Numbered from the stretch's first letter, positions 39,801 through 52,687 are shown. The stretch is 64,000 bases of DNA from Mycobacterium sp. Z3061 (GCF_031583025.1 NZ_CP134062.1:4402001-4466000), one strand, 5' to 3'. Translations and numbers: made by a program. Notes: generated by a model from the sequence alone, not told the origin.

Positions 39801-42800
39801 AACGGCTGGTTGTAGACCGTCCAGTCGGCGGGGCCGATGCTGAAGGTGGCCGGCACGTAGAGGGCTGTCGTGCCGTTCGGGTTGCCTATGCTGACATTCA
39901 ACAGCGAGAGGTTGAACGTGATCGGCGGAATCGTGAGTGAGTTGATGGTCCCGGAAACCAGGGTGATTCCCGAGAACAATCCATAGGTGATGTCAAAGGG
40001 GATGCTGTCGATAAAGATTCCGTTGTAGACGCCACTGGTTATTGTCGCCGTGATGGGAATGTTGATCGGCACATTCACGGTGAGATGTCCCGGCATTTCC
40101 GGAATATGGATTGTGTAATTCCCGCCCATCAGGCCTTGCTCGTTGCCCCGCCAGAACAAGCCGTTGTTCATATTGCCCGAGATGAAGGCACCTGTGTCGA
40201 AGTTGCCCGAGTTCACCAGCCCGGTGTTGAAGCTGCCGGCGTTGAAGAATCCGGTGTTGTGGCTGCCCGGGTTGCCGAGTCCGGTGTTGAAGCTGCCGAT
40301 GTTGGTGTTGCCGGTGTTGTAGGAACCCGCATTGGCGATCCCGGTGTTGACGAAACCGGTGTTGAAAAGGCCCGTGTTCGTACCGCCGGTGTTGCCGAAA
40401 CCGGTGTTGTAGCTACCCGAGTTGCCGATGCCGAAGTTCCCGGTGCCCGAGTTGAAGAAGCCGACGTTGTTGGTGCCCGAATTGAACAAGCCGATATTGC
40501 CGCTGCCGGTGTTCCAGTCCCCGAAGGCGAGCAGGCGATCGCCGCTGAGGCCGAACCCGATGTTGCCGTTGCCGGTGTTGCCGAACCCGATGTTGCCGTT
40601 GCCGGTGTTGCCAAAGCCGATGTTGTCGCTGCCGGTGTTGCCGAAGCCGATGTTGTGGATGGCCGCCGTCAACGCGGGGCCGCTGTTGCCGAAGCCGATG
40701 TTGCCGAAGCCGATATTGCCGGCGCCGAGGTTGGTGCTGCCGATGTTGCCGAAGCCGATATTCGCGCCGCCGATGTTTCCGCTGCCGAAGTTCCCGCTGC
40801 CGAAGTTCCCGTTGCCGAAGTTCAGTTGACCGTGATCGCCCAGGCCCAGGTTGATGACGAGTCCGTTGGCACTGTCGCGAACGGCGCCGGCCAGGTTGGT
40901 GCCGACGTTCCCCAACCCGGAAATGTTGGCCGCGGTCGCGATATTGACCGTGCTGGTGTTGTAGATGCCGGAGACCGTGTTGCCGACGTTCGCCAGGCCG
41001 GATGACAGCGCGCCGACGTTCTGCATGCCGGACAGATTCGCGCCGAGGTTGAAAAGGCCGGACACGCGGCCGGGGCCGGCATTGAAGAAACCCGACGACG
41101 GCAGGGTGGTCGCATTGCCGAATCCCGGCATCGGGTTGACTTTGAGCAGCTGAATGGTGCCACCCTCGAAGGCGCCGGTGATACCGATACCCACGCTGGT
41201 ATTCGGTCCGCCGATGGTGAGCGTCAGCAACGGAAGATTAAGGGTGGAGCTCGATATGTTGACGGGCCCCAGAGTCAACGTGATCGGGTCGGGCGGCGGC
41301 GAAAGGAAGGTTGAGAATTGTTGCGTGCCGCCCGGCAACGTGAACACATTTCCGCCGAATTGCAACACCTCGTTGACGGGGATGACCATCGATTGGTCGA
41401 ACGTCACGCTGGGAATGGTCACCTTGAGGTCGATAGCGATCTGGCCCGCGTTATCGCCTTCGGCGAGAATGCTGTTGTTGTAATTGCCAATATTGAGGAA
41501 CCCCGTATTGGTGTCGCCGGGGTTGAGGCCGCCGGTGTTGTAGTCGCCGGGGTTGAAGGCACCAGTGTTGATATTGCCGACGTTGAACCAGCCCGTGTTG
41601 TAGTTGCCGGGATTGGCGAAGCCGGTGTTGGCGATGCCGGTGTTGAGGAAGCCCGTGTTGAAGCTGCCGGCGTTACCGAAGCCGGTATTGAGGATGCCGG
41701 GGTTGCCCATGCCCCAGTTACCGGTGCCTGCGTTTCCGATCCCGACATTTCCGGTGCCCGAGTTGAACAGGCCGATGTTGTTGGTGCCGGAGTTGAACAG
41801 GCCGAGGTTTCCGCTGCCGGTGTTCAGGGCTCCGAAGCCGACCAGGCCCGTTCCGCTGAGGCCGATTCCGATGTTTCCGCTGCCGGTGTTCCCGAGTCCG
41901 ATGTTGCCGAAGCCGTTGTTGCCGAATCCATTGTTGTTGTTGCCCAGGTTCCCCAGGCCGATGTTGTAGTCGCCGAGGTTTCCCAGGCCTTTGTTGAAGT
42001 CGCCCAGGTTTCCGTTGCCGAGATTTTGGTTGCCCACGTTGCCGATGCCGGTATTCGACGTACCCGAGTTGCCGAAACCGATGTTGTCCTGGCCGGAGTT
42101 TCCGCCTCCGGTGTTTCCGTTGCCCACGTTGCCGATGCCGATGTTGTGGTCGCCGACGTTGGCGAAGCCGGTGTTCTTGACGCCGACGTTGGCCAGGCCG
42201 GTGTTGCTGGTGGGGTCCGAGCCGCCGCCGAACAGGCCCGCAACGTTTGGGCCGGTGTTGTACAGACCGGACACATAATTGGGCGTCGTGAGGTTCTCGG
42301 GATAGGAACTATTGAGGATGCCCGACATGGTGTTGCCGGTGTTGATCAAACCGGAGGCCGCCATGCCGGTGTTGATCAAACCCGAGAGGCCCAGGCTTCC
42401 CGACGACGAATTGAAGATGCCCGAGACGTTGCCCCCGGAGTTCAAAAGGCCCGAAGCGCTGCCGTCACCGCTGTTGAAGAACCCCGACGAAGGCAGGGTG
42501 CTCGAGTTGCCGATGCCCGGGGATCCGCCGATCAGGCCCTGGTAGTCGCCCCGCCAGAACAGGCCGTTGTTGTAATCCCCCGTGATGAACGCGCCGGTGT
42601 TGACATTGCCGGCGTTTGCCAGGCCGGTGTTGTAATTGCCGGTGTTGAGCCAGCCGGTGTTGTAGCTGCCGGGGTTGAAGCCGCCCGTGTTGGCGCTGCC
42701 GGAGTTATTGGTGCCCGTGTTGTAATTGCCCGAGTTACCGATGCCCGTGTTGGCTATGCCTGAGTTGAAAAAGCCGGTGTTGGCGGTCCCGGAGTTGCCG

Positions 42801-43906
42801 AAACCGGTGTTGAAGAGGCCGGAGTTGGCGAGACCGAAGTTTCCGGTCCCCGAGTTGAAGAAGCCGGTGTTGTTGGTGCCCGAGTTGAACAAACCGCTGT
42901 TGCCGCTGCCGGAATTCAGTCCGCCGAACCCGGACTGATTGTCGCCGGTCAGCCCGATGCCGACGTTGCCGTTGCCGGTATTGGCGAAGCCGATGTTGCC
43001 GCTGCCGGTGTTTCCCAGGCCGATGTTGTTGCTGCCGGTGTTGCCGAAGCCGATGTTGTGGATGGCCGCCGTCAGCGACGGACCACTGTTTCCGAAACCG
43101 AAGTTCCCGAAACCGAGGTTCGCCGACCCGATGTTCCCGGACCCGATATTCGCGCCACCGACGTTGTAATTGCCGATGTTCGCGTTGCCGAGATTGCCGA
43201 CGCCGAGATTCCCCAAACCGACGTTGATGGTGAGTAGCAGGGGGCCGAAGCCGTCAGCGGCCGCGGTTGCACCGCCGACCGACACCGCGCCCGCGAACTG
43301 AGCGCCGCCCGCATTCGCCGCTGCGACAAGGGCGCTCGAGGCGCTCACCGCTCGGCCCGCCACGTCCGCCAGACCGGGTGCGAGGTTGGCCAGGGGCAGA
43401 ATGAACGGCGTCAAGCCCGACGCCACGGCGGAAGCCCCGGAATAGTAGCCGAACATCGCGGCCACATCCTGCGCCCACATGCCCTCGTACTGTGCCTCGA
43501 TGGCAGCGATCGCCGGCGCGTTCAGCCCCAGCAGGTTCGCCCGCACGAGTGACACCAGTTGAGCACGGTTGGCAGCCACGACCACCGGATGCACCGTCGC
43601 GGCCTGAGCCGCCTCGAACGCCGCCGCGACTATCCGGGCGTGGCCCGCCGCTTCGCCGGCCTGCGCCGCCGCCGATCTCAACCAACCCAGATATGGTGCG
43701 GCGGCGCCCGCCATCTCCACCGCCGCCGCGCTCTGCCACGCGGAATCCAGCAACCCGGAAGTCACCGAGCCGAAAGTAGCTGCGGCAGAGGCCAATTCGG
43801 CGGCCAACCCATCCCAGGCCGCCGCGGAGGCCAATATCGATCCTGACCCCGCGCCAAGGAACATCCGCGCCGAGTTGACCTCGGGTGCCAATACCGCAAA
43901 ATCCAT
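33875..43906 (-). CDS. giant PPE_MPTR family protein
   Basis: A 3343-residue protein. The N-terminal PPE domain ([20 protein letters not shown]) is followed by [19 protein letters not shown], and the rest is an MPTR region of NxGxGNxG pentapeptide repeats ([17 protein letters not shown]). Seven higher-order units recur, each with a SGFFNSG...SGLFNTS block, and six of them carry an additional beta-rich segment (for example [19 protein letters not shown]). I chose the ATG at 43904-43906 because GAAGGAC lies about 5 nt upstream. PPE proteins are exported by ESX-5, usually with a PE partner. Size is close to M. tuberculosis PPE8 (Rv0355c, 3300 residues). The frame is uninterrupted. Confidence 0.9.
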   Translation of the reverse strand: MDFAVLAPEVNSARMFLGAGSGSILASAAAWDGLAAELASAAATFGSVTSGLLDSAWQSAAAVEMAGAAAPYLGWLRSAAAQAGEAAGHARIVAAAFEAAQAATVHPVVVAANRAQLVSLVRANLLGLNAPAIAAIEAQYEGMWAQDVAAMFGYYSGASAVASGLTPFILPLANLAPGLADVAGRAVSASSALVAAANAGGAQFAGAVSVGGATAAADGFGPLLLTINVGLGNLGVGNLGNANIGNYNVGGANIGSGNIGSANLGFGNFGFGNSGPSLTAAIHNIGFGNTGSNNIGLGNTGSGNIGFANTGNGNVGIGLTGDNQSGFGGLNSGSGNSGLFNSGTNNTGFFNSGTGNFGLANSGLFNTGFGNSGTANTGFFNSGIANTGIGNSGNYNTGTNNSGSANTGGFNPGSYNTGWLNTGNYNTGLANAGNVNTGAFITGDYNNGLFWRGDYQGLIGGSPGIGNSSTLPSSGFFNSGDGSASGLLNSGGNVSGIFNSSSGSLGLSGLINTGMAASGLINTGNTMSGILNSSYPENLTTPNYVSGLYNTGPNVAGLFGGGSDPTSNTGLANVGVKNTGFANVGDHNIGIGNVGNGNTGGGNSGQDNIGFGNSGTSNTGIGNVGNQNLGNGNLGDFNKGLGNLGDYNIGLGNLGNNNNGFGNNGFGNIGLGNTGSGNIGIGLSGTGLVGFGALNTGSGNLGLFNSGTNNIGLFNSGTGNVGIGNAGTGNWGMGNPGILNTGFGNAGSFNTGFLNTGIANTGFANPGNYNTGWFNVGNINTGAFNPGDYNTGGLNPGDTNTGFLNIGNYNNSILAEGDNAGQIAIDLKVTIPSVTFDQSMVIPVNEVLQFGGNVFTLPGGTQQFSTFLSPPPDPITLTLGPVNISSSTLNLPLLTLTIGGPNTSVGIGITGAFEGGTIQLLKVNPMPGFGNATTLPSSGFFNAGPGRVSGLFNLGANLSGMQNVGALSSGLANVGNTVSGIYNTSTVNIATAANISGLGNVGTNLAGAVRDSANGLVINLGLGDHGQLNFGNGNFGSGNFGSGNIGGANIGFGNIGSTNLGAGNIGFGNIGFGNSGPALTAAIHNIGFGNTGSDNIGFGNTGNGNIGFGNTGNGNIGFGLSGDRLLAFGDWNTGSGNIGLFNSGTNNVGFFNSGTGNFGIGNSGSYNTGFGNTGGTNTGLFNTGFVNTGIANAGSYNTGNTNIGSFNTGLGNPGSHNTGFFNAGSFNTGLVNSGNFDTGAFISGNMNNGLFWRGNEQGLMGGNYTIHIPEMPGHLTVNVPINIPITATITSGVYNGIFIDSIPFDITYGLFSGITLVSGTINSLTIPPITFNLSLLNVSIGNPNGTTALYVPATFSIGPADWTVYNQPFAPGFFNSSIGPSSGFFNGGIGGNSGFGNFGVNNSGFQNVSAGIFGNSGFMNYGSLQSGIENFGNTVSGLFNTSALNLATPAQISGISNAGSNLAGLFRNTFDGTIAGSTNFNLGLGDVGGLNIGLGNVGDLNIGLGNLGSQNFGSGNLGSQNFGSGNIGSFNIGFGNSGPGLTAALNNIGFGNTGSNNFGFGNFGDGNIGFGNTGSGNIGIGLSGNNLQGFGNWNSGSGNVGLFNSGTDNVGFFNSGTGNWGIGNSGSYNTGIGNTGSTNTGLFNTGLVNTGIGNAGHYNTGSYNIGNTNTGNFNPGNYNTGSYNTGDYNTGLGNSGDVNTGAFNTGSYNNGIGWRADYQGLIDFNATTIIPDGAIPIKFDVPVYLSVPIGAVLPTITINSFTIPSLTVDASTILGDANLGLTSISFPNLTIGLPFIGINIGTPVGSTGPLIDITGNGGLLPIAFTGVNIPPMPGFGNSTTSPSSGFFNSGSGRSSGFMNVGGNASGFFNLASGMSGISGYKGFGELMSGVSNLGNTVSGLFNTSSAVNPFTTPANLSGISNIGTNLAGILRSSANGSLFNLGLADIGQSNLGSGNIGDFNLGNGNIGSQNFGSGNIGSQNFGSGNIGSFNIGFGNSGPGLTAALNNIGFGNIGSNNFGFGNTGDGNIGFGNTGSGNIGIGLSGNNQSGFGNWNSGSGNIGLFNSGTDNVGFFNSGTGNFGIGNSGSHNTGFGNAGSSNAGFFNTGSVNTGIANAGSYNTGSYNTGNTNTGSFNPGSYNTGSFNTGNINTGVGNSGNVNTGGFNAGSYNNGFIWRDDYQGLVGFDYTLTVPEFPAVNLDVSIPLNIPLDVNLGTLRVYGFSLAPINLTFSGPLWSNVNATVSSIQIPSITGTLPTITGNIGNPDGSTAVNISIHSTAGPIRVPLIHIPAAPGFGNSSTTPSSGFFNSGAGGVSGFGNLAANTSGLFNWQALGSSGYNNVGTLVSGFSNLGNTVSGLFNTSSATNLFTTPANLSGLSNHGTDLAGLFRNGPTGSTWNFGLGDIGQFSLGGGNIGDFNLGNGNLGSLNIGSGNVGSQNFGSGNIGSFNIGFGNSGPGLTAALNNIGFGNTGSNNFGFGNFGDGNIGFGNTGSGNIGIGLSGNNQFGFGALNSGSGNIGLFNSGTNNVGFFNSGNGNFGIGNSGSYNTGIGNTGSTNTGLFNTGLVNTGIGNAGHYNTGSYNIGNTNTGDFNPGSYNTGWFNTGDYNTGLGNSGKVDTGFFNTGSYNNGLLWRGDYRGVLTGGYSITVDEIPINFDVRAPINIPVTATITSVNMSAINIPQIYISGTAEVIGIDAANFNITIGPITVHGGPANAPLTTPITVDFGSQPPINTISFNIGALDNSTILAVVGNAGVGPIRIPIIDIPASPGFFNFTSSPSSGFFNSGIGSISGFGNFGGGSSGLLNYATGLLGNSGIQNYGSLQSGVANLGNSISGLFNTGLSPMNVPAYLSGFSNVGTDLSGLFQNAATGKTSFSLGLGNLGSLNIGNANIGDFNFGSGNLGSYNLGNGNVGGSNFGGGNIGSQNFGSGNIGSFNIGFGNAGPGLTAALNNIGFGNTGSNNFGFGNFGDGNIGFGNTGSGNIGIGLTGNNQSGFGGLNSGSGNIGLFNSGTNNVGFFNSGNGNWGLGNSGSFNTGIGNTGSTNTGFFNSGLVNTGIGNAGNYNTGLYNVGNTNTGSFNPGSYNTGDFNAGDYNTGWLNTGNSNTGIANSGNVDTGAFISGSYSNGFLWRGDYQGLFGANFSYTIPEIPYHYDVPLNIQIPITGVIDAVTAGAFTYSIPIHIQASTILGIRITDSDSNIGPVTFNINTVQPQTPIDYLFTNVTNLAGTGVLGPFTIGSGFQSGPGFFNTGPGPSSGFFNSGNGASGFFNTASGAVSGFANRFAQTSGLFNAGGIDISGIQNFGALESGWANLGNTVSGLFNTSSLNLATQAFVSGIGNFGAQLSGLLSQ
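34149..42494 (-). repeat. seven higher-order modules of about 1.4 kb in the PPE_MPTR gene
   Basis: The codons for PSSGFFN recur near 34149, 35570, 36992, 38360, 39748, 41080 and 42472, at intervals of 1332-1422 bp. Each is followed on the coding strand by SGLFNTS or a close variant about 60 residues later. Six intervals are filled by MPTR repeats plus a unique beta-rich insert. This looks like tandem duplication of a large unit rather than only short-repeat slippage. Confidence 0.7.
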
Positions 43907-44210
43907 ACGCTGTCCTTCGCGGGTAACCCCCACCGGGGTGGCGGTCAGTTTCTCATCAACCGGCGTATAACGGCACCTACCGTAAGCCCGGCTGCGGCTT
44001 CACGGACGGTTTCACACACATTCGGCGCAAATTTTTCGCGCGCCGAATGAATTCAATTTTCGGTGCACCACCGGTTTGCTCGGCGACGTGGACAACACTT
44101 ACGCCATTCGGTCGAAAACGTAAACGGTGCGACCACGGTGGGCTACCGTGTTTGACTGCGCTGGTCGTTGCTGGTGGTTGTCGGGTTGTCATGAGGTGGC
44201 GAGGTCGCTG
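43907..44210. other. gene-free divergent promoter region between PPE_MPTR and PE_PGRS
   Basis: About 300 bp separate the two divergent starts. The middle (44025-44070) is AT-rich (CGAATGAATTCAATTTTCGG), a likely promoter core. Ribosome sites for both genes sit at its ends. No RNA gene or small protein is convincing. Confidence 0.5.
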
Positions 44211-47200
44211 ATGACGTTCATGGTGGTTTCACCAGAGATGGTGGCGGCTGCGGCTACGGACGTGGCTGGTATCGGGTCGACGATCTCTGCAGCCAATGCG
44301 GCCGCGGCGCAGTCGACGACGGGGCTGGCGAGCGCGGCCGCCGACGAAGTGTCACGCGCGGTCGCATTGCTGTTTTCCGGACATGCGCTGGGCTATCAGG
44401 AGTTGGCCGGGCAGGCCGCGGTACTGCACCAACAGTTTGTGCATACCCTGACTGCCGGTGGGGCCGGTTATGCGCGCGCGGAGGCGCTCAATGTCGGCCC
44501 GTTGCAGCCGCTTCTGGACCTGATCAACGCGCCCACCCAGCAGCTGCTGGGTCGTCCGTTGATCGGTAACGGCACCGACGGGGCGCCGGGCACCGGGCAG
44601 GCCGGCGGCCCCGGTGGGTTGTTGTTCGGCAACGGCGGTAACGGCGGGTCGGGTGGGGCGACACAGCCTGGGGGCGCCGGTGGCGACGCGGGTCTGATCG
44701 GTACCGGCGGTGCTGGTGGCGCCGGAGGTGCCGGTGCGTCCGGTGGGCGCGGCGGGGCCGGGGGGTGGCTGTACGGCTCGGGCGGCGCCGGCGGGGCCGG
44801 TGGCGCCAGTACGACGATGGGGGGCACCGGTGGTGCTGGTGGTGCCGGCGGCGTGGCTCCGCTGCTCGGCTACGGCGGCGCCGGCGGTGCCGGCGGTATG
44901 GGCGGGCCTAATGGTGGTGACGGCGGCAGCGGCGGTGCGGGCGGCAACGGCGGGCAATTGATCGGTGCTGGCGGCACCGGCGGTGCCGGCGGGGCGGGCA
45001 GCGCGGGCGCGGGCGGCGGGACCGGTGCAAACGGTGTCGGCGGTGGTTCGGCGGCCAGGGCGGTGCCGGCGGTGGCGCCGGTGTGCTGGGAGCCGGCGGG
45101 GTCGGCGGGCTCGGCGGGGCCGGTGGGCTCGGCGGTGACGGTGGTGCCGGCGGCGCGGCGCAGCTCGGCGGTTCCGGCGGGGCCGGCGGTGACGGCGGGG
45201 CCGGGGGTCAGGCGGGTCAAGGACCGTTGATCGGGCCGTCCGGCGCCGGCGGCTACGGCGGGGCCGGCGGTCAAGGCGGCGCCGGTGGGGCCGGCGGCAA
45301 CGACACCGCGGTCCTGGCGGCGGCCAATGGCGGCAACGGTGGTGCAGGCGGGCACGGCGGCGCCGGCGGGGCGGCCGCCGGGATGGCGGCGGTTGCGGGC
45401 AACGGCGGTGCCGGTGGTGCTGGCGGCGCGGCCGGCAAAGGCGGGGTCTCAGCAAACATCGCCCACAACGGCGGCAGCGGCGGTAACGGCGGTGCCGGTG
45501 GGGCCGCTGGTGCGGGCGGCAACGCCAGCAGCAATGCGGTCAACGGCAACGGCGGGGGGGCGGCAGCGGCGGGGCCGGCGGCGACGGCGGTCATGGCGCC
45601 GACGCCACCGGCGCTCTGGCGGGCGGCAAGGGCGGCAATGGCGGTGCCGGCGGCAAAGCCGGTGCCGGCGGCACCGCCGGTGCCGGCGGCGTCAGTGGAA
45701 CCGCAGGTGCCTACGGCAACGGTGGTCACGGCGGCAACGGCAGCTACGGCGGCAACGGTGGGGCCGGGGCCGCCGGCGGAGCCGGACTGGACGGCAACCC
45801 CGGGCCCGCCGGCGGGGCCGGAGGCAACGGCGGAGCCGGCGGCGCCAGCGGCCCAGGTGGCGTCAACGGCACCGGCGGCAATGGCGGCAACGGCGGCGTC
45901 GGTGGCACCGGCGGCAACGGCGGCCCAGCCGTCGTTGTGGGCACCAAGGGCGGCAACGGCGGCATGGGCGGGACCGGTGGCAACGCCGGTACCGCCGGCC
46001 TCGCGGGGACCGGAGGCACCGGAGGTAGCAACGGCATATCGGGCGACGGCGGCAAAGGTGGACTCGGGGGCAACGGCGGTGTCGGCGACACCGGTCCCGC
46101 GGGCATCGTCGGCAACATCAACGGCGGCACCGGTGGCGGCGGCGGGGACGGCGGACAAGGCGGCACCGGCGGCTCAGCCAACGCCGGCGGCACCAATGGT
46201 GGCGGCGGCAACGGCGGCAACGGCGGCAAAGGCGGCAACGGCGGTCTCGGCCTCGCCGGCACAGCCAGCACCGATGGCGGGGACGGCGGCAACGGCGGCA
46301 ACGGCGGCGCCGCCGGGAAAGCCGGTCTGGCCGGCACGGGTCCGGGCGCCGCTGGAACCGCCGGCAAGGCAGGTATCGGCGGCAACGGCGGCAACGGCGC
46401 CAACGGCGCGTTGGGCGGCAACGGCACCAACGACTTCAACACCGACGGCGGAGCCGGCGGCAACGGCACGAAAGGCGGCAGCGGCGGTCAAGGCGGCAAT
46501 GGCGGCGCCAGCAACGGCGGAACCGCCGGCAGCGGCGGGGCAGGCGGCAACGGCGCCAACGGTGGTAGGGCGGCCAGGAGGCAACGGCGTCGCCGGCGTG
46601 CGGCCGCCGCCGCCGGATGGCTCCGACGGTCCGCCTGGCGGCGACGGCGGCATCGGCGGCACCGGCGGCGCCGGCGGCAACGCCGGTGCGGGCGGCGCGG
46701 CCGGCACGAAAGGCAGTGGCATCGCCGGCACCGCGGGCGTCGCGGGCGTCGCGGGCAAAGGCGGTGACGGCGGCAACGGCGGCATCGGCGGCAATGGCGC
46801 CGACGGCGCGGGCGGCATCACCGGTGACGGCTATAACGGTGGCGCCGGCGGTGGCGGCGGCCAGGGCGGTGCCGGAGGTCTTGGCGGCAACGGCGTCGCC
46901 GGCGTCGGTGGCGGCGACGGCGGCAAGGGCGGCAACGGCGGTCTGGCCGGTAAAGGCGGAAGCGGCGGCACCGCGAGCATCGGCGGTAACGGCGGCCCCG
47001 GCGGCGTCGGCGGCGGCGGCGGCATCGGCGGCATCGGCGGCAACGGCGGATTCGGCGGCGGCAAGGGAGGCGCCGGGGGCAGCGGCGGCAATGGGAACAC
47101 CGGGGGAACCGGCGGCGAAGGCGGTGACCTCGGCCGGGATGGAGGGGCCGGCGGGAACGGCGGCGCCGGCGGCGACGCCGGCAACGGCGGCCAGGGCAAC

Positions 47201-47788
47201 GGGGCGGATGGTGGTGCCGGCGGCACTGCCGGCAACGGGGGCACGGGAGGCACCGGCGGCCACGCTACCGACGTCGCCCTTGTCTCCTCGGGCTACAACG
47301 GCGGCACCGGCGGCACCGGCGGCGCAGGCGGAAACGGCGGCCTCGGAGGCGGCGTCTCCGGGAAAGGTCTGGGCGGCGACGCCGGCGCCGGCGGCAACGG
47401 TGGTACCGGCGGTACCGGAGGTTTCGGCGGAGAAAGTCAACTTATCGGTAGCCGCAACGGCAACGGGGGCAACGGCGGCAGCGGCGGCGTAGGCGGCACC
47501 GGTGGCAGCCCAACCGCCGCTGGCGGCAATGCCGCCGACGGCGGCGACGGCGGCAACGGCGGCAAGGGCGGCAACGGCAACGACCAGTTCGGCAGCGCTG
47601 ACCTCTACGGCACCGGTGGTTTTGGCGGCACCGGCGGCACGGGCGGCAGGGGCGGAAACTCCTTCGACGGAAATTCCGGCGACGCCGGAACCAACGGCGC
47701 CCCCGGCGGCGGCCCGACTGGCGGAAATACGAACGTTACTGGCGGTGTCGGGGGCGGCGGCGGCACCGGCGGTAGCGGTGCTACCTAG
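44211..47788 (+). pseudogene. PE_PGRS gene broken by three frame changes
   Basis: Starts [20 protein letters not shown] with GAGGTCG upstream. A PE domain, a [10 protein letters not shown] linker and PGRS repeats follow. The Gly-rich frame is lost at 45050-45051 (one G too few), again at 45554-45560 (G7 where G8 would keep frame), and changes a third time near 46561-46585. The final frame ends at 47788. As it stands, translation stops near 45230. Upstream sequence and PE domain are closely related to the gene at 47927, so the two arose by tandem duplication. If the indels are assembly errors, the product would be about 1190 residues. Confidence 0.75.
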
Positions 47789-47926
47789 TCCCAATGCCGG
47801 AGCAGGAGAAAGGACGGGCTTTCGAGTGAACGCGTCGACTCATGCTCGCGGCCGGGCGCGGTGGGTGTCTTCTTCGGTTGTTTCGGGGGGTTATTCGGGT
47901 TGCTCTGAGGGACGGCGAGGTCGCTG

Positions 47927-50900
47927 ATGGCTTTTTTGCTGGTTTCACCGGAGATGGTGGCGGCTGCGGCTTCGGACGTGGCAGGTATCGGTTCGACGAT
48001 CTCTGCGGCCAATGCGGTCGCGGCACAGTCGACCACGGGGCTGGCCAGCGCGGCCGCCGACGAAGTCTCGCACGCGATCGCGGCGATGTTCTCCGGGCAC
48101 GCGCTGGGTTATCAGGAGCTGGCCGGGCAGGCCGCGGTGCTGCATCAACAGTTTGTGCAGACGCTGGCGGCCGGTGGGGCCGGGTATGCGCGCGCCGAAA
48201 CACTCAATGTCGGGCAGATGGTGCTTGATCTGATCAACGCTCCGACTCAGCAACTGCTGGGGCGTCCGCTGATCGGCGATGGCACAAACGGGGCGCCGGG
48301 CACCGGCCAGGCCGGCGGACTGGGTGGGCTGCTGTGGGGTAACGGCGGTAACGGTGGGTCGGGGGCGGCGGGTCAGGTCGGCGGCGCCGGTGGGGACGCC
48401 GGTTTGCTCGGCGCGGGCGGTGCCGGTGGCGCCGGAGGTGCGGGTGCCGCGGGCGGGGCCGGCGGGACCGGCGGGCAGCTCTGGGGTGCGGGTGGGGCCG
48501 GCGGGGCCGGCGGCAACAGCACGACGGCCGGGGGTACCGGCGGGGCCGGCGGGGCCGGCGGGGTGTCCCCACTGATCGGCTATGGCGGCATCGGTGGTGC
48601 CGGAGGTATGGGCGGGCCGGGTGGTGGCGCGGGCGGCCACGGCGGTGTGGGTGGTAATGGCGGGCAGTTCATCGGTGTCGGCGGCACCGGAGGTGCCGGC
48701 GGGATCGGCAGTGCCGGGGCTGGTGGCGGCACCGGGGCGAACGGTGTCGCCGGCGGATCGGGCGGCGCCGGTGGCGCCGGCGGCAACCCCGGCGTAATAG
48801 GCATTGGCGGGGTCGGCGGGCTCGGCGGTGCCGGTGGAGCCGGCGGTGACGGCGGTGCCGGCGCCAGTGGGCAGCTCGGCGGTAGCGGCGGGGCCGGTGG
48901 TGACGGCGGGGCCGGGGGCAGTCTGGTCAAGCGCCCCTGCTCGGGCTGGGCGGCGATGGCGGCCACGGCGGGGCCGGTGGTCAGGGCGGTGTCGGAGGGG
49001 CCGGCGGCGACGACACCGCCCTCCTGGGGGCCGGCAATGGCGGCAATGGCGGCGCCGGCGGTCACGGCGGCCTGGGCGGAGCGGCTACCGGAATCACTGC
49101 GGCGGCGGGCAACGGCGGTGCCGGCGGCGGCGGCGGGTCGGCGGGCAAAGGCGGGGTGGCGGCAAACAGCGCCCACAGCGGCGGCAGCGGGGGTCGCGGC
49201 GGTGACGGTGGTGCCGCCGGTTTGGGCGGCAACGGCGGCAATTTCGCCATCAATGGCAACGGCGGGTCGGGCGGTAGCGGCGCCGCCGGCGGCGACGGCG
49301 GTCACGGCGCCGATGCCACCGGCGCGCTCCGGCGGCAACGGTGGTAACGGCGGCGACGGCGGTAACGCCGGTGCCGGCGGCAGCAACGGCGTCGGCGGCA
49401 TCGGCGGGACCGCGGGTGGCTACGGCAGCGGCGGTCACGGCGGCAACGGCAGCTACGGCGGCAATGGTGGCACCGGCGCCGCAGTGGGCGCCGGGGTGGA
49501 CGGCAACCCCGGTCCCTCGGGCGGGGCGGGTGGCAACGGCGGTGCCGGTGGCAACAGCGGCCCCGGCGGAATCAATGGCAGCGGCGGCAACAGCGGCAGC
49601 GGCGGAAAAGGTGGCACCGGCGGGGCCGGCGGCACCGCCGTCACCCTGGGCAAGAGCGGCGGGGCCGGCGGCATGGGCGGTACCGGAGGCGATTCCGGCA
49701 TCGCCGGCCTCGCGGGGTCCGGAGGCGCCGGGGGCAGCGCTGGCACATCCGGCAACGGCGGCAACGGCGGGCTTGGCGGGGATGGCGGCAACGGCGCCGC
49801 TGGAAAAGACGGCGCGGGCGTCCAAATCAACGGCAGTACCGCTGGCGGCGGCGGGGACGGCGGACAGGGCGGAACCGGTGGCAAGGCCAACGCCGGTGGC
49901 ACCAACGGAAGCGGCGGCCAAGGCGGCAACGGCGGACTCGGCGGCGTTGGCGGTACCGGCCTTCCCGACTCTGGCAACGCCGGCGGCAACGGCGGCAACG
50001 GCGGCAAGGGCGGCGCCGGCGGCGGCGCCGGGAAAGCCGGTCTGGCCGGTGGCGGCGCCGGCGCCCCGGGAACCGTCGGGACGGCAGGCACCGGCGGCAA
50101 CGGCGGCAAAGGCGGCAACGCCGGAACCGCCGCCGACGGCGTCGACAACTTCAGCCTCAGCAACAGCGAACCCGGAGGCAATGGAGGTGCCGGCGGCAAC
50201 GGTGGCCAAGGCGGCCAGGGCGGCGCCGCCAATGGCGGAACCGCCGGCAGCGGCGGGCAGGGCGGCAACGGAGCCAACGGCGGCAACGGCGGAGACGGCG
50301 CAAAAGGTCCCACCTACGACCCTGGCACCGGGGCCGGAGCCAACGGCGGCAACGGCGGAGACGGAGGAAACGGCGGTGCCGGTGGCAACGCGGGCCTAGG
50401 CGGAGAAGCCGGCAGCGGCCCCGGCGGCACTAAGGGCCTGAGCGGCATCGCCGGCGCCGGCGGCTTTGGCGGCAACGGCGGCAACGCCGGAAACGGCGCC
50501 AAGGGTGATTTCGCAGTTGGAGGGGACGGTTATGCCGGCGGCTTCGGCGGCAACGGCGGCAAGGGCGGCAGCGGCGGAAACGGCGGAAACGGCTTCGGCG
50601 GCGTCGGTGGCGGCAACGCCGGCGGCGGCGGCGATGGCGGCAACGCTGGATCCGGCGGCGGTGGCGGCACACCCGGTCTCGGAGGTAACGGAGGACCCGC
50701 CGGCAACGGCGGCAACGGCGGCGCCGGCGGCAACGGCGGCACCGGCGGACTCGGCGGGGGCAAGGGCGGGAACGGCGGCAGTGGCGGCAATGGCAACTCC
50801 GGCGGGTTGGGCGGTTCGGGCAGCGGCCTCGCCGGCCAGAACGGCGGCGCCGGCGGCAACGGCGGTACTGGCGGCAACGGTGGCACCGGCGGCAACGGTT

Positions 50901-52408
50901 ACGGCGCAATAGCGGGCACCGGCGGCAAAGCCGGCAACGGAGGCGCGGGAGGCACCGGCGGCGACGGCGCCAGAGCTCTAGTCGGGACCGCCGACGACGG
51001 CGGAAAGGGCGGTAGCGGCGGCAACGGCGGCGTCGGCGGCAGCGGCGGCAGTGCGTTCAATGCCACCGGCACGGCCATCGCTCTGAGCGGCGGCGGCGAC
51101 GCCGGCAGCGGCGGTGATGGCGGCGTCGGCGGCAACGGCGGCGGAGGCGGCAAAGGCGATACCGGAACCGGAGGCGACGGCGGTGCCGCCGGCACCGGCG
51201 GGAGCGGCGGCAACGGCGGCAACGGTGGCTCGGGCGGTGGCAGAGGCGGCAGAGGCGGCGACGGCGCCGACGGCGGCAACGGCGGCGGCGGTAATGGCAA
51301 CAGCAGCCACAATGGCGGCAATGGCGGCACCGGCGGCGGCGGCGGCAACGGCGGCAACGGCGGCAACGGCAGCAGCGCCAAGGCCGGCGCCGGCGGCTCG
51401 GCGGGCAACGGCGGCACCGGCGGCAGCGGCGGCGGCGCCGGCAAGGGCGGACTGAGTACCTATACAGGCGGCAGCGGCGCTGTCGGCGGCAACGGCGGCG
51501 TCGGCGGCAACGGCGGCCTCGCCCTCGGCTTTGCCGGCGGCGGGGCCGATGGCGGCAACGGCGGCGACGGCGGCGTCGGTGGTAGCGGCGGCACCGGCGG
51601 AACAGCCGCCGCCTTGAGCAACGGCGGCAGCGGCGGCAGCGCCGCCGCGGGCGGCAGCGGAGGCAACGGCGGCGACGGGGGCCTGCTCGGCGGTCAAGGC
51701 GGTAACGGAGGCAGCGGTGCCACCGGCGGCAACGGCGGCAACGGCGGCAGCGGCAGCGGCACCCTCGGCGTCGGCCAGGCCGGTGGCGGCGGCGCCAGCG
51801 GCGCGAAAGGCGGCAACGCCGGCAGCGGCGGCACCGGCCACTTTGCCAACGGCGGCAACGCCGGCACCGCAGGCAACGGCGGCAACGGCGGCAACGGAGG
51901 CGAAGGCAACTCGACTGACGGAGGCTATAACGGCGGGGGCGGCGGCAGCGGCGGCAGTGGCGGCACTGGCGGTAACGGCGGTAAGGCTGACAATGGCGGC
52001 GCCGGCGGCACGCCCAGCACGGGTGGGTCCGGTGGCACCGGCGGCAATGGCGGTTACGGCGGGTACGACATTCTCAGCACCAACGGCAACGGTGGAACCG
52101 GCGGCACCGGCGGAAGTGGCGGCACCGGCGGAGCCGGAACCATGCCCGGCATCTCCGGCGCTAAAGGTGGCTCCGGTGGCACAGGTGGTAACGGCGGCGG
52201 CGGTAACACGAGCGGTGGCAAGGCAAACTGGGGCACCGGCGGTAATGGCGGCGGCGGCGGTGGTGGTGGCACCGGCGGCGTGGGCGGCAATGGCGGTGCC
52301 GGCGTCGGTGGCGGCCCCGGTGGTCCCGGCGGCGGCCCAACCGGCGGAAACAACGAGAATGGCGGCAGCGGGGGTGGCGGCGGCACCGGCGGCAACGGCG
52401 GCAATTGA
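47927..52408 (+). CDS. PE_PGRS family protein with an internal out-of-frame segment
   Basis: An open 1493-codon frame from [20 protein letters not shown], with the same GAGGTCGCTGATG start context as its upstream paralogue. PE domain about 1-98, then [13 protein letters not shown] and a very long PGRS region rich in GGNGG. Between about 48925 and 49329 the frame reads Ala/Pro/Arg instead of Gly ([15 protein letters not shown]). One G appears lost near 48925, and two bases near 49328 restore frame. So about 134 residues differ from the expected PGRS. It is likely exported by ESX-5 and surface-exposed. Confidence 0.8.
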   Translation: MAFLLVSPEMVAAAASDVAGIGSTISAANAVAAQSTTGLASAAADEVSHAIAAMFSGHALGYQELAGQAAVLHQQFVQTLAAGGAGYARAETLNVGQMVLDLINAPTQQLLGRPLIGDGTNGAPGTGQAGGLGGLLWGNGGNGGSGAAGQVGGAGGDAGLLGAGGAGGAGGAGAAGGAGGTGGQLWGAGGAGGAGGNSTTAGGTGGAGGAGGVSPLIGYGGIGGAGGMGGPGGGAGGHGGVGGNGGQFIGVGGTGGAGGIGSAGAGGGTGANGVAGGSGGAGGAGGNPGVIGIGGVGGLGGAGGAGGDGGAGASGQLGGSGGAGGDGGAGGSLVKRPCSGWAAMAATAGPVVRAVSEGPAATTPPSWGPAMAAMAAPAVTAAWAERLPESLRRRATAVPAAAAGRRAKAGWRQTAPTAAAAGVAAVTVVPPVWAATAAISPSMATAGRAVAAPPAATAVTAPMPPARSGGNGGNGGDGGNAGAGGSNGVGGIGGTAGGYGSGGHGGNGSYGGNGGTGAAVGAGVDGNPGPSGGAGGNGGAGGNSGPGGINGSGGNSGSGGKGGTGGAGGTAVTLGKSGGAGGMGGTGGDSGIAGLAGSGGAGGSAGTSGNGGNGGLGGDGGNGAAGKDGAGVQINGSTAGGGGDGGQGGTGGKANAGGTNGSGGQGGNGGLGGVGGTGLPDSGNAGGNGGNGGKGGAGGGAGKAGLAGGGAGAPGTVGTAGTGGNGGKGGNAGTAADGVDNFSLSNSEPGGNGGAGGNGGQGGQGGAANGGTAGSGGQGGNGANGGNGGDGAKGPTYDPGTGAGANGGNGGDGGNGGAGGNAGLGGEAGSGPGGTKGLSGIAGAGGFGGNGGNAGNGAKGDFAVGGDGYAGGFGGNGGKGGSGGNGGNGFGGVGGGNAGGGGDGGNAGSGGGGGTPGLGGNGGPAGNGGNGGAGGNGGTGGLGGGKGGNGGSGGNGNSGGLGGSGSGLAGQNGGAGGNGGTGGNGGTGGNGYGAIAGTGGKAGNGGAGGTGGDGARALVGTADDGGKGGSGGNGGVGGSGGSAFNATGTAIALSGGGDAGSGGDGGVGGNGGGGGKGDTGTGGDGGAAGTGGSGGNGGNGGSGGGRGGRGGDGADGGNGGGGNGNSSHNGGNGGTGGGGGNGGNGGNGSSAKAGAGGSAGNGGTGGSGGGAGKGGLSTYTGGSGAVGGNGGVGGNGGLALGFAGGGADGGNGGDGGVGGSGGTGGTAAALSNGGSGGSAAAGGSGGNGGDGGLLGGQGGNGGSGATGGNGGNGGSGSGTLGVGQAGGGGASGAKGGNAGSGGTGHFANGGNAGTAGNGGNGGNGGEGNSTDGGYNGGGGGSGGSGGTGGNGGKADNGGAGGTPSTGGSGGTGGNGGYGGYDILSTNGNGGTGGTGGSGGTGGAGTMPGISGAKGGSGGTGGNGGGGNTSGGKANWGTGGNGGGGGGGGTGGVGGNGGAGVGGGPGGPGGGPTGGNNENGGSGGGGGTGGNGGN

Positions 52409-52687
52409 GACCTCGGCCCGTAATTCAAGGGAAGCGGCTGCCCCCACGGAGCTTCCAAACCGGCGTTGAGCCTTGGCCACCGCAACACTCGAAGGTGACT
52501 TGGCGGCTTTGCTGACGCGCTAACCGCGTCCGTCCTGGCTCGGCGAATTCCACGCGATGGCCGTCGACGGCAATTGGGTATTTCGGCCTCTGCCGCACGC
52601 GCGGCGGGTCCGACAGCATCAGATCACTAGCGGGCTGGCAAATGTCGGCCATCTGTGTTTGTCGCGCCGAGGTAAGGGGTTAGAACG

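Noticed and set aside
37646..39940. 764-codon plus-strand frame inside the PPE_MPTR gene
   Set aside because: Same antisense effect of MPTR repeats; no conserved domain.
34149..42494. CRISPR-like regular repeats
   Set aside because: The repeats are in-frame coding pentapeptides without spacers of constant length and without cas genes.
52054..52488. Proline-rich minus-strand frames over PGRS genes
   Set aside because: Reverse reading of Gly codons gives Pro; no start signals.
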